Positions 8,119-15,584 of a DNA stretch of 42,084 nt are shown here, one piece after another. This DNA is from an uncultured Clostridia bacterium. GTDB lineage: Bacteria; Bacillota; Clostridia; Christensenellales; Borkfalkiaceae. Below the pieces are notes generated by a model. That model saw only the letters and a program-made list of their open reading frames with translations, was not told the origin of the DNA and made no database searches. A program made the translations under genes and the position numbers. Numbering within the stretch: the stretch's first letter is position 1; each line of letters opens with the position of its first letter. The stretch spans positions 1 through 42,084 of the forward strand of contig CAKQRD010000016.1 of NCBI GenBank assembly GCA_934271275.1, given 5' to 3'.

Positions 8119-8997
8119 ATGACAGCACAAATGAAAAATTTGATGAGCGGAAAAGGTAAGCGAATGAGCGAAACAGAATTTCAATGCTTGCGAGACGAAC
8201 AGAACAGACGTATAGAGATGGCGTTTTCTCACGGCTATACAATAATCTCTATAATGCTCGTGTATATATCGGGAATATTATTATTTATCAAATCATTTTA
8301 CGAAATGTTGGTTGATCCCAATACGATTATGGGCAGATACGGATTTTTAGACGGGGTGGTTTTGTTGGGTGTGATGATTTTAACAAGCGTTCCTGTATTT
8401 ATAATTGGGGCGTTTTCCGTTAAGTATAACGATAATATACGACAGCTTGTAAACATCTCTTCTTATATAAGAGTTTTTTACGAGGCTCCATCCTTTTTCG
8501 ATAACAAAACGGAAGAATGCGAGGACAAAAGTATAAGGTCGGATTTATTTGGCTGGGAGTTATTGCATTGTAATTTCAATCTTACAAAAGGCAAGAAAAT
8601 GGCTTTTGAATATGTTCTTATTGCCATAATTTCGTGCGTTTTGTCAATTGTGAGCGGTAGTGCGTTTTTATTATCGGATATGTCAAATAATTTTTCGCAG
8701 TATGAAACGATTGGCAAAGTTTTTCTGATATTGTCAGTCGTTATAGCGTTATTTTATGTTGTATTTACCATATTAAAATGTGTAGAGATAAGGAGAAATA
8801 CCGATACGGAAAAATTATTTGCCGTTTGTGGACAGGTTTATTGCGAACAGTATTTAGAGACGGCAGAAGAATTGCAAATTCTTACACAAGAGCAAAAGAA
8901 CATAATAGAAGATTATCTGCAAATAAAAAACAAAAATGACGAATCCTTGCAGGATTCGCTTGCAAAGAAGACAAAAAGGTATTCTGAACAGCGTTAA
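8119..8997 (+). CDS. Polytopic membrane protein of unknown function
   Basis: 292 residues with two membrane hairpins: predicted segments near residues 40-62 and 78-98, a cytosolic linker of about 65 residues, then segments near 165-185 and 195-217. A charged, Gln- and Lys-rich cytosolic tail of about 75 residues follows. The layout of paired helices with a helical linker is seen in several uncharacterised families, but I recognise no diagnostic motif. The ATG at 8119 has a GGAGG ribosome site 9 bases upstream. It stands alone, between the surface pair and the McrB-like operon, and the next gene has its own promoter at 9113. Near the 3' end, CGAATCC-TTGCA-GGATTCG (about 8940-8958) forms a perfect 7-bp hairpin within the coding sequence. 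Confidence 0.7.
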   Translation: MTAQMKNLMSGKGKRMSETEFQCLRDEQNRRIEMAFSHGYTIISIMLVYISGILLFIKSFYEMLVDPNTIMGRYGFLDGVVLLGVMILTSVPVFIIGAFSVKYNDNIRQLVNISSYIRVFYEAPSFFDNKTEECEDKSIRSDLFGWELLHCNFNLTKGKKMAFEYVLIAIISCVLSIVSGSAFLLSDMSNNFSQYETIGKVFLILSVVIALFYVVFTILKCVEIRRNTDTEKLFAVCGQVYCEQYLETAEELQILTQEQKNIIEDYLQIKNKNDESLQDSLAKKTKRYSEQR

Positions 8998-9112
8998 CGT
9001 ACCGAAAATAGTTGTCGTTTAATAATTGATAGGGAAAATAATCTTGCAGGCAATTAACTTATCTGTTTTTAATAAGCTTGTTATAAATCTTCATTAAAAT
9101 TTACGGAAACGG

Positions 9113-9141
9113 TTGCGATTTTCTTTTAAAAGTGCTATCAT
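9113..9141 (+). promoter_or_regulatory. Promoter of the McrB-like operon
   Basis: TTGCGA at 9113-9118 and TATCAT at 9136-9141 with 17-base spacing. It is the only good promoter match before the six-gene operon that starts at 9216. Confidence 0.55.
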
Positions 9142-9215
9142 AAAAATATAGTGTGTTTTCGTTTGTCGATAAACGTCGGATAAAATGCCTTAAACTACTA
9201 ACAAGGAAGAATTTT

Positions 9216-11273
9216 ATGGGAAATTTGGATAGAGCAGAGCAGCTTGCTGCTTCTGCCGATAACTCTATGGCTGCTACTAACTCAAAAAACGCGTCGGGCG
9301 GAGGCAAGAACGCTTCTCCGAAGGGCAAGGTTTATAAGGGCTTTATTCCCCTCGTAATCTACGGCTTGCTGTCCGTTATCGCGTTTTTTATTTTTACTAT
9401 ACAGATACAGTTCAGGCTTTCCGACGTATTTGCTCAAAACGCATTTCTTCAATTACTCGTTTCGGGTATTTGCGTTTACATAGTCGTATTCGGTATATAT
9501 TACTTATTTTTATTGGCGAAATTTTTCCGTGGCGAAGTTCAGGCCCCTATTTCGCTTCTTCGATTTTATCTCATTTTAACGTCTTGTTTATTGTCTCTTA
9601 TTTTCATTATGTCGATGAAGTCGGGAATATATGGCGAAGACCTGTATATTTTTGTCGGACTGTTTTTCGGGCTGGTGATAGCCTTGATAACTTTTATGGC
9701 ATACGGAACTTTCAGAGCCGATTGGAGAAAGCTCCTGTTTTACGGTACGCAGCTTTTGTTTGAGTGTGCGTATTTTATTACGTCCGCTTTTCACTATGAT
9801 ATGAACGGTATGTATATGCATATGGCGGCGTGCGTTATAGGCGGAGAAATTACGTTTTTCAAGCTGTGCGTACCCGGCGTTTCGGCAGATTACGAGTATG
9901 CGACTCCGATGAAAATCAAAAAACGCGTTAAAGTTAGGCAGGTTGTGCTTTCGCCCATAGTGTTCAATTATATAGCAATAGGAATTGCGGTGCTTTTTGC
10001 TTTGTTCGGGCAAGAATATCACCAGAAATATACTTATTTATTTGCCGCCGTGTATTTGGTAATAAACATTTTATACACTTATTGGAGACAAAAAATCAAT
10101 AAGTTCTTATTCGAGAAAGAGTATTCGGAGATAAACAAGGAATACGAAGCGCAGAAAAACGCTTCTCCGAAGTCCGAGGTTTATAGCGGGTATTACGGCG
10201 TATACGATCTTGATTCCGAGATTAAACCGACGATAAAGCCCGATTATAAAAAGCTTATGCCGACCGAGTTGTTTGCCGATTTCAAAGCGTTTGCGAGCGT
10301 TTCGGGAGTGACGATAACAGACGACGACGCGCGGAAAGCACTGTCTGCGATGGCGGCGAAAAGAATAATCGTCGCAAGCTCCGTAAAACCCGAAAACGTG
10401 AGCAGGTTGACCGGACTTCTTGCGGCGTATTTCGGCGGTAATTTTTACAGGGAAGAAGAAAACGGATATTGGAAGGAAAATTACAGCTTTATTTTGAACA
10501 AGCAGGAAGGGGACGCGCTTTGCCCTTCGGAAACGATTAAGGCTGTTTATGATGCGGAAGTTTCCGGCGTGCCGACGATTGCGGAAATAGAGATAGACGA
10601 TTTCGACGGTTTGAACGCTTATTTTGCGGATTTCGCGGAGATAGTCGAAACTGACGGCAAGGACGGAATAATAAATCTCGGAAGAGAGTTCAGAGACGGC
10701 AAGCTCATAAAAAATAACCGTTTGGGCGTTCCCGAAAACCTCTTTATAATTTTTAACGTTAAAAGGAATTACGCGCTCAATAACGTTGCCGAATGTCTGG
10801 CGGATAAAGCCGCGTTTATTACCGTCGGCGACGTGAACGGAAGCGTTGACGGAATAAGAAAAGCGAAGAGCGCGATAAGCTTCGAGGATTTTAGAATCTT
10901 AGTTTCCTCGGCGGAAGAGGAATTCTATTTGCCGGAAGCCGTCTGGAAAAAAATCGACGGGTATGCGGCGTGGATTAAGGATAAGCTCGGCTGTCCGCTT
11001 AATAATAACGCCGCGCTCGCAACGGAAAGATTCGTTGCCGTGTATCTTGCTTCGGGCGGCGGGCAGAAAGCCGCGATAGACAATGCTTTCGCAAGCATAA
11101 TCGTACCGAGCTATGCGCTATATAATCAAAAGATTTTTTCGGTTTGCGCCAAAGACGTTATTACGGGATTCGGCGAAAGCTTTTCGGGAAACGATATGAC
11201 GGAAGCAAAAAAAGCGTGTGCGGTAATGACGCGCCTTACGGGCTTTTTCGGGAAAGAGGAGGTTAGCGAGTAA
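9216..11273 (+). CDS. Polytopic membrane protein fused to a catalytically dead McrB-like AAA domain
   Basis: 685 residues. The ATG at 9216 has AAGGAAGA (9203-9210) upstream; an in-frame GTG at 9153 overlaps the promoter. Residues 40-290 contain about eight membrane segments; residues 300-345 are a linker in which KNASPK-x-x-VY, also found near residue 31, recurs. Residues about 350-670 align without gaps in long blocks to the ATPase of the next gene: DARKALSAMAAKRIIVA matches DIRKFISGLAVTHIMIM, and VAVYLASGG matches VPVYIACGG. The Walker A Lys is Val395, the Walker B Asp-Glu pair is Glu459-Ile460, and the arginine-finger Arg is Lys531. It is therefore an ATPase homologue that cannot hydrolyse ATP, probably a membrane scaffold or ring partner of the two active paralogues. 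Its stop overlaps the next start by one base. Confidence 0.8.
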   Translation: MGNLDRAEQLAASADNSMAATNSKNASGGGKNASPKGKVYKGFIPLVIYGLLSVIAFFIFTIQIQFRLSDVFAQNAFLQLLVSGICVYIVVFGIYYLFLLAKFFRGEVQAPISLLRFYLILTSCLLSLIFIMSMKSGIYGEDLYIFVGLFFGLVIALITFMAYGTFRADWRKLLFYGTQLLFECAYFITSAFHYDMNGMYMHMAACVIGGEITFFKLCVPGVSADYEYATPMKIKKRVKVRQVVLSPIVFNYIAIGIAVLFALFGQEYHQKYTYLFAAVYLVINILYTYWRQKINKFLFEKEYSEINKEYEAQKNASPKSEVYSGYYGVYDLDSEIKPTIKPDYKKLMPTELFADFKAFASVSGVTITDDDARKALSAMAAKRIIVASSVKPENVSRLTGLLAAYFGGNFYREEENGYWKENYSFILNKQEGDALCPSETIKAVYDAEVSGVPTIAEIEIDDFDGLNAYFADFAEIVETDGKDGIINLGREFRDGKLIKNNRLGVPENLFIIFNVKRNYALNNVAECLADKAAFITVGDVNGSVDGIRKAKSAISFEDFRILVSSAEEEFYLPEAVWKKIDGYAAWIKDKLGCPLNNNAALATERFVAVYLASGGGQKAAIDNAFASIIVPSYALYNQKIFSVCAKDVITGFGESFSGNDMTEAKKACAVMTRLTGFFGKEEVSE

Positions 11274-12547
11274 TGAAATTTTTAGAAGCTCTTTGGGGAC
11301 TTTTGACGAATAAAGCAGCCCTTGCGATTTACGTCATACTTATTCTTGCGGCTATCGTGGTATTGATAATTTTTATTATTAACGACGAGAACAAGCGTGT
11401 CGAGACGATTTCGACTACCGGAAATCTGCCTTCCTCATTGACGGGGGAAAAGAAGGCGGAAAAAGAGGGGAAGAACAGATTCAGCAGATTGAGCGAAATA
11501 GACGCGGCAAACGCAAGGGGAAAGCAAATTCATACCGAAGAATTGAGCTTAAAACAGCTGTGCGAGAAATTCAGGAATTACAGCGCGAGCAGGTTAAAGC
11601 TGTATTACAGCGAAGCGGATATAAGAAAATTCATATCGGGGCTTGCGGTGACGCACATAATGATAATGCAAGGTATGTCGGGAACGGGCAAGACCTCTTT
11701 GGCGTACGCGTTCGGCGAGTTTTTGGGGAACAGTTCCACGATAGTGCCGATACAGCCTATGTGGAAGGAAAGGACGGACTTAGTAGGGTATTACAACGAA
11801 TTTACGGGTAAGTTCAACGAAACCACCCTTCTCGAAAAGATGTACGAAGCGAACTACGGGAAAGGAATATACATAACGGTGCTCGACGAAATGAACATAG
11901 CGAGGGTGGAGTATTATTTTGCGGAGTTCTTGTCGCTACTTGAAATACCTAACGAAGAGGGAAGATATATAGACATAATTTCTGATAAAAGAGCGGGAGA
12001 CCCGAAGAAATTAAAAGACGGGAGATTGAAGCTTCCGCGGAATATGTGGTATATCGGAACGGTGAACAACGACGACAGTACGTTTGCTATATCGGACAAG
12101 GTATACGACAGGGCTATGGTAATGAACCTTGACAGCAAAGCGCAGGAATTTAACGCCGCGGACAGCGACGGGGTGAGTATAGATATAGACGAATGGGAAA
12201 GAGAGGTCGCGAGGGCAAAGCGCGAATACGGGATAACGCGGCGCAGTAAGGAAAAAATAAGAAACCTCGATAAATATATGGTAGAGAATTATCATATAAC
12301 GTTCGGTAACCGAATAATGAAGCAGATAAAAGAATACGTTCCCGTGTATATCGCGTGCGGAGGGGAAGAAACGGAAGCGATAGACGATATAATAATGAAG
12401 AAGGTGTTAAGAAAGCTCGAATCGCAAAATCCGGTATATATAAGAAAGACGATAGGGAAGCTTATCGACGAGATAGAGGAGATATTCGGGGAGAATAAGA
12501 TGCCCGAATGTAAGGAATATTTGTCACGTCTTGAAAGGACGATTTAA
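11273..12547 (+). CDS. Membrane-anchored McrB-like AAA+ ATPase, copy 1
   Basis: 424 residues. One N-terminal membrane segment (about 15-37) with positive charges after it places the ATPase in the cytosol. The AAA+ domain (about 90-420) shows Walker A GMSGTGKTS (134-142), Walker B ITVLDEMN (201-208) followed by ARVEYYFAEFLSLLE, sensor 1 GTVNNDDST (262-270) and a probable arginine finger in DKVYDRA (Arg280). The LDEMN-x-A-R-x-E signature is typical of the McrB/MoxR branch. There is no DNA-recognition domain of the type fused to EcoKMcrB, and a membrane anchor is unusual for the family. From about residue 57 it is almost identical to the protein at 14182. Coupled by a one-base overlap to the gene before, it probably forms mixed rings with its paralogues. 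Confidence 0.85.
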   Translation: MKFLEALWGLLTNKAALAIYVILILAAIVVLIIFIINDENKRVETISTTGNLPSSLTGEKKAEKEGKNRFSRLSEIDAANARGKQIHTEELSLKQLCEKFRNYSASRLKLYYSEADIRKFISGLAVTHIMIMQGMSGTGKTSLAYAFGEFLGNSSTIVPIQPMWKERTDLVGYYNEFTGKFNETTLLEKMYEANYGKGIYITVLDEMNIARVEYYFAEFLSLLEIPNEEGRYIDIISDKRAGDPKKLKDGRLKLPRNMWYIGTVNNDDSTFAISDKVYDRAMVMNLDSKAQEFNAADSDGVSIDIDEWEREVARAKREYGITRRSKEKIRNLDKYMVENYHITFGNRIMKQIKEYVPVYIACGGEETEAIDDIIMKKVLRKLESQNPVYIRKTIGKLIDEIEEIFGENKMPECKEYLSRLERTI

Positions 12548-12558
12548 AGCCGAGGGAT
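11443..12558 (+). repeat. 1.1-kb direct repeat, copy 1 (ATPase module)
   Basis: This segment aligns without gaps to 14463-15578 at a constant offset of 3020 bases. Most differences are synonymous. Similarity continues a few bases past the stop codon (AAAG-x-CGAGGG-x-TAA) and ends sharply at about codon 57 upstream, where the N-termini are unrelated. One short patch near 12240-12275 differs in several residues. Confidence 0.85.
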
Positions 12559-12562
12559 AAAT

Positions 12563-14185
12563 ATGGATTTTTTAGATTTATATTATCGCGCCTTTAAGGA
12601 TTTGTCCGAAACCGCATCGAAGGAAAAGAATAACGAAAAGGTTTTAAAGGCTATACGTCAGGCAAGCGAAGATAAGGACAGCATAGAAGCCAAGAGAACC
12701 AAGTGCATCATAGAAAAGGACTGGATAGAGGCAATCGAGAAGGGTTTGCCGTTTATAGGTAAGGCGATAGAAGAGCAAAGACAATTCATCGCAAACGAGG
12801 GTAACGTCGTTCCGATAGAAAAGGTCAGAAGAGTGTCTAAGGCTTCTACCGTGCATCTCGCAAAGCACAGTAACCTTATAACGCATCTGCCGGAAAACGA
12901 AAACGACGACCTGATACCCGATAAGCTTTTTATGGAGGAAAAGCTGAGCGATTTTGCCGTTTACGAAAATAAATTTCTGTATTTTCTGCTTTCTTTTTTA
13001 CGCGACTTCGTTAACGTAAGAGCGGAAAAGATAGCGGAACTCGGCAGTTCGTTTTCTTCGGATTTCAGAATAAATAAAAACGTAAATTTAAGTAAAAGAA
13101 GAATTTCCTGCGAAATAAAATTTCAGGAGGAAAATAAAAGCTATTACGAAAATTCCGCCGACGAAGAAACGGGTAATCTGATAGGAAGAATAGAAGATAT
13201 TCAGCAAAACATAAGCTCCCTGCTTGCAACGGAGCTTATTCAGAGCGTTTCAAAGGTGGCTATGATAAAGCCGCCTATAGTGAAAACCAACGTTCTGAAA
13301 ATGGACGCGAATTTCAAAAAGACCGTTGAACTTTACGAGTTCGTTTCCGAATACGAGAAGGACGGGTACAGAATAGAAGAAATTAAAAACGTCATAAATC
13401 CTTTTACGGACGAACCGTCGGAGGACGTAGCGAATATAGTGAACGCGATTTCCTTTCTTTGCTATGCCTACGGAGGAGACCTTATTTCTTCCGTAAAGAA
13501 AAGGTACGAAGAGGAAGAGGCAAGGAGAGTCGCCGAAAAAGAAGCTGAGGAAAAGCTTGCGCTCGAAAGGCTGAAAAATAATTTGAATAAAACGGGAAAG
13601 GAACTTACCGAATACGCCCTGCTGCTTGAAAAACGCAACGAAAAGCTTCAAGCGGACAGCGACGAATTGAAGCTTTCTTTGGCGCGGGAGAAACAGCTTG
13701 CGCAGAATATCGCGAATCTGAACGGGCAGAACGCCGAAATGCGTATTTCGATTTCAAATTTAAAAAATAACGGCGAAGCGTTGGAAGCAAGGTTAGAGAG
13801 AAGCGAAACGGAGCATAAAACGCAGATAGATAAGCTTAATTCGGAGCATAGCGCAAGGCTTATGGAACGCGAAACCGAATTGAATAAAAAATTCGAGCAG
13901 CTTAAAACAGAGCTTTCTGCGGAAAATTCCGCGCTAAACGAAGAAAAAACTATGTTGAGCGCGAGACTGCACGGGCTGCTGACCGAGAAAGGCGGGGTAG
14001 CGACCGAAGATATCGACTACACCTCGAAGGAGCATTTTTTGCAGTTGGAAAACGAGTATCGCGCGTTTACGAAATTCTTTGACGGAAAATGGAAGGAAGT
14101 TAAAAAGCAGATAAGAATAAACCGTCTGGCAAAGGAGCTTATCGGCGAAAACGGCTCGGATAAAGAGAAAGGGAAAAAGAAATGA
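12563..14185 (+). CDS. DUF2357/McrC-N-like coiled-coil protein, no visible nuclease
   Basis: 540 residues, soluble. Residues about 85-160 contain RRVSKASTVHLAKHSNLI and FAVYENKFLYFLLSFL, which match the pattern of DUF2357 (an R-V-x-H-L block and a Y-E-N-R-F block), the protein that accompanies McrB-like GTPases and ATPases. Known members often carry a PD-(D/E)xK nuclease; I see no such Asp/Glu-x-Lys core here. Residues about 310-476 are a long, heptad-like coiled coil rich in Glu, Lys and Leu. A short conserved-looking end contains FDGKWKEVKKQIR. It lies between the two ATPase genes and its stop overlaps the second ATPase start by four bases (ATGA). Inference: a cytosolic adaptor or effector subunit for the ATPase ring. 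Confidence 0.65.
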   Translation: MDFLDLYYRAFKDLSETASKEKNNEKVLKAIRQASEDKDSIEAKRTKCIIEKDWIEAIEKGLPFIGKAIEEQRQFIANEGNVVPIEKVRRVSKASTVHLAKHSNLITHLPENENDDLIPDKLFMEEKLSDFAVYENKFLYFLLSFLRDFVNVRAEKIAELGSSFSSDFRINKNVNLSKRRISCEIKFQEENKSYYENSADEETGNLIGRIEDIQQNISSLLATELIQSVSKVAMIKPPIVKTNVLKMDANFKKTVELYEFVSEYEKDGYRIEEIKNVINPFTDEPSEDVANIVNAISFLCYAYGGDLISSVKKRYEEEEARRVAEKEAEEKLALERLKNNLNKTGKELTEYALLLEKRNEKLQADSDELKLSLAREKQLAQNIANLNGQNAEMRISISNLKNNGEALEARLERSETEHKTQIDKLNSEHSARLMERETELNKKFEQLKTELSAENSALNEEKTMLSARLHGLLTEKGGVATEDIDYTSKEHFLQLENEYRAFTKFFDGKWKEVKKQIRINRLAKELIGENGSDKEKGKKK

Positions 14186-15567
14186 AGAAGAAAAACAAGA
14201 AGGCTCTGATAGCATTGCTGATAGCGGTGGTGTGCGTCGGCTTATTGCTCCTTGCGGCGATTATTTTTTCCGATAGCGTCGGCGATACGGATTCTTCTCT
14301 TATCAGATCCGAAACGCTGTATATCGTTATATTTTTGATGCTTTTGTTACCTGTAACGATACTTGCAATGATAATAATCGTTTGCAAAAGAAGAAAAATC
14401 AGAATACAAAATTACGTCGACGACTTAAACCCCTCGGGGCAAGACTACGATTCTTTGATATCGGGAGAAAAGAAGACTGAAAAAGAAGGGAAGAACAGAT
14501 TCAGCAGGTTGAGCGAAATAGACGCGGCAAATGCAAGGGGAAAGCAAATTTACACCGAAGAATTGAGTTTAAAGCAGCTGTGCGAGAAATTCAGGAATTA
14601 CAGTGCGAGCAGATTAAAGCTATATTACAGCGAAGCGGATATAAGGAAATTCATATCGGGGCTTGCGGTAACGCACATAATGATAATGCAGGGTATGTCT
14701 GGAACGGGCAAGACCTCTTTAGCATATGCGTTCGGCGAGTTTTTGGGGAACAGCTCTACGATAGTGCCGATACAGCCTATGTGGAAAGAAAGGACGGACT
14801 TGGTAGGGTATTACAACGAATTTACGGGTAAGTTCAACGAAACCACCCTTCTCGAAAAGATGTACGAAGCGAACTACGGGAAAGGAATATACATAACGGT
14901 GCTCGACGAAATGAACATAGCGAGGGTGGAGTATTATTTTGCGGAGTTCTTGTCGCTACTTGAAATACCTAACGAAGAAGGAAGATATATAGATATAATT
15001 TCTGATAAAAGAGCAGGAGATCCGAAGAAATTAAAGGACGGTAGATTGAAGCTTCCGAGGAATATGTGGTATATCGGAACGGTGAACAACGACGACAGTA
15101 CGTTTGCTATATCGGACAAGGTATACGACAGAGCGATGATAATGAATCTTGACAGCAAAGCGCAGGAATTCAACGCCACGGACAGCGACGGAGTGAGTAT
15201 AGATATAGACGAATGGGAAAGAGAGGTCGCAAAAGCCAAACGCGAACACGGCATTACGGAGAGAAGCCTGACGAAGATAGCCGCCCTCGATAAATATATG
15301 GTGGAAAACTATCATATAACGTTCGGTAACCGAATAATGAAGCAGATAAAAGAATACGTTCCCGTGTATATTGCGTGCGGAGGGGAAGAGACGGAAGCGA
15401 TAGACGATATAATAATGAAGAAGGTATTAAGGAAGCTCGAATCTCAAAATCCGGTATATATAAGAAAGACGATAGGGAAGCTTATCGACGAGATAGAGGA
15501 GATATTCGGGGAGAATAAGATGCCCGAATGTAAAGAATATTTGTCACGTCTCGAAAGGACTATTTAA
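14182..15567 (+). CDS. Membrane-anchored McrB-like AAA+ ATPase, copy 2
   Basis: 461 residues. The N-terminus is different from copy 1: two membrane segments (about 9-29 and 45-68), giving a hairpin with the ATPase again in the cytosol. From about residue 94 the protein is nearly identical to copy 1, with Walker A GMSGTGKTS (171-179), Walker B ITVLDEMN (238-245) and arginine finger Arg317. The main change is the patch HGITERSLTKIAALDKYM in place of YGITRRSKEKIRNLDKYM. So one ATPase module is carried on two distinct membrane anchors, which suggests different neighbours within one complex. It overlaps the coiled-coil gene by four bases, so translation is probably coupled. Confidence 0.85.
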   Translation: MKKKNKKALIALLIAVVCVGLLLLAAIIFSDSVGDTDSSLIRSETLYIVIFLMLLLPVTILAMIIIVCKRRKIRIQNYVDDLNPSGQDYDSLISGEKKTEKEGKNRFSRLSEIDAANARGKQIYTEELSLKQLCEKFRNYSASRLKLYYSEADIRKFISGLAVTHIMIMQGMSGTGKTSLAYAFGEFLGNSSTIVPIQPMWKERTDLVGYYNEFTGKFNETTLLEKMYEANYGKGIYITVLDEMNIARVEYYFAEFLSLLEIPNEEGRYIDIISDKRAGDPKKLKDGRLKLPRNMWYIGTVNNDDSTFAISDKVYDRAMIMNLDSKAQEFNATDSDGVSIDIDEWEREVAKAKREHGITERSLTKIAALDKYMVENYHITFGNRIMKQIKEYVPVYIACGGEETEAIDDIIMKKVLRKLESQNPVYIRKTIGKLIDEIEEIFGENKMPECKEYLSRLERTI

Positions 15568-15578
15568 AGTCGAGGGGT
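14463..15578 (+). repeat. 1.1-kb direct repeat, copy 2 (ATPase module)
   Basis: Second copy of 11443-12558; see there. Its sharp upstream edge and the carry-over past the stop codon point to duplication followed by selection on protein sequence, or repeated gene conversion. Confidence 0.85.
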
Positions 15579-15584
15579 AAGAAT

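Noticed and set aside
9216..15567. Classical McrBC-type restriction system
   Set aside because: There is no visible McrC nuclease or DNA-recognition domain, both ATPases are membrane anchored, and the operon includes extracellular proteins.
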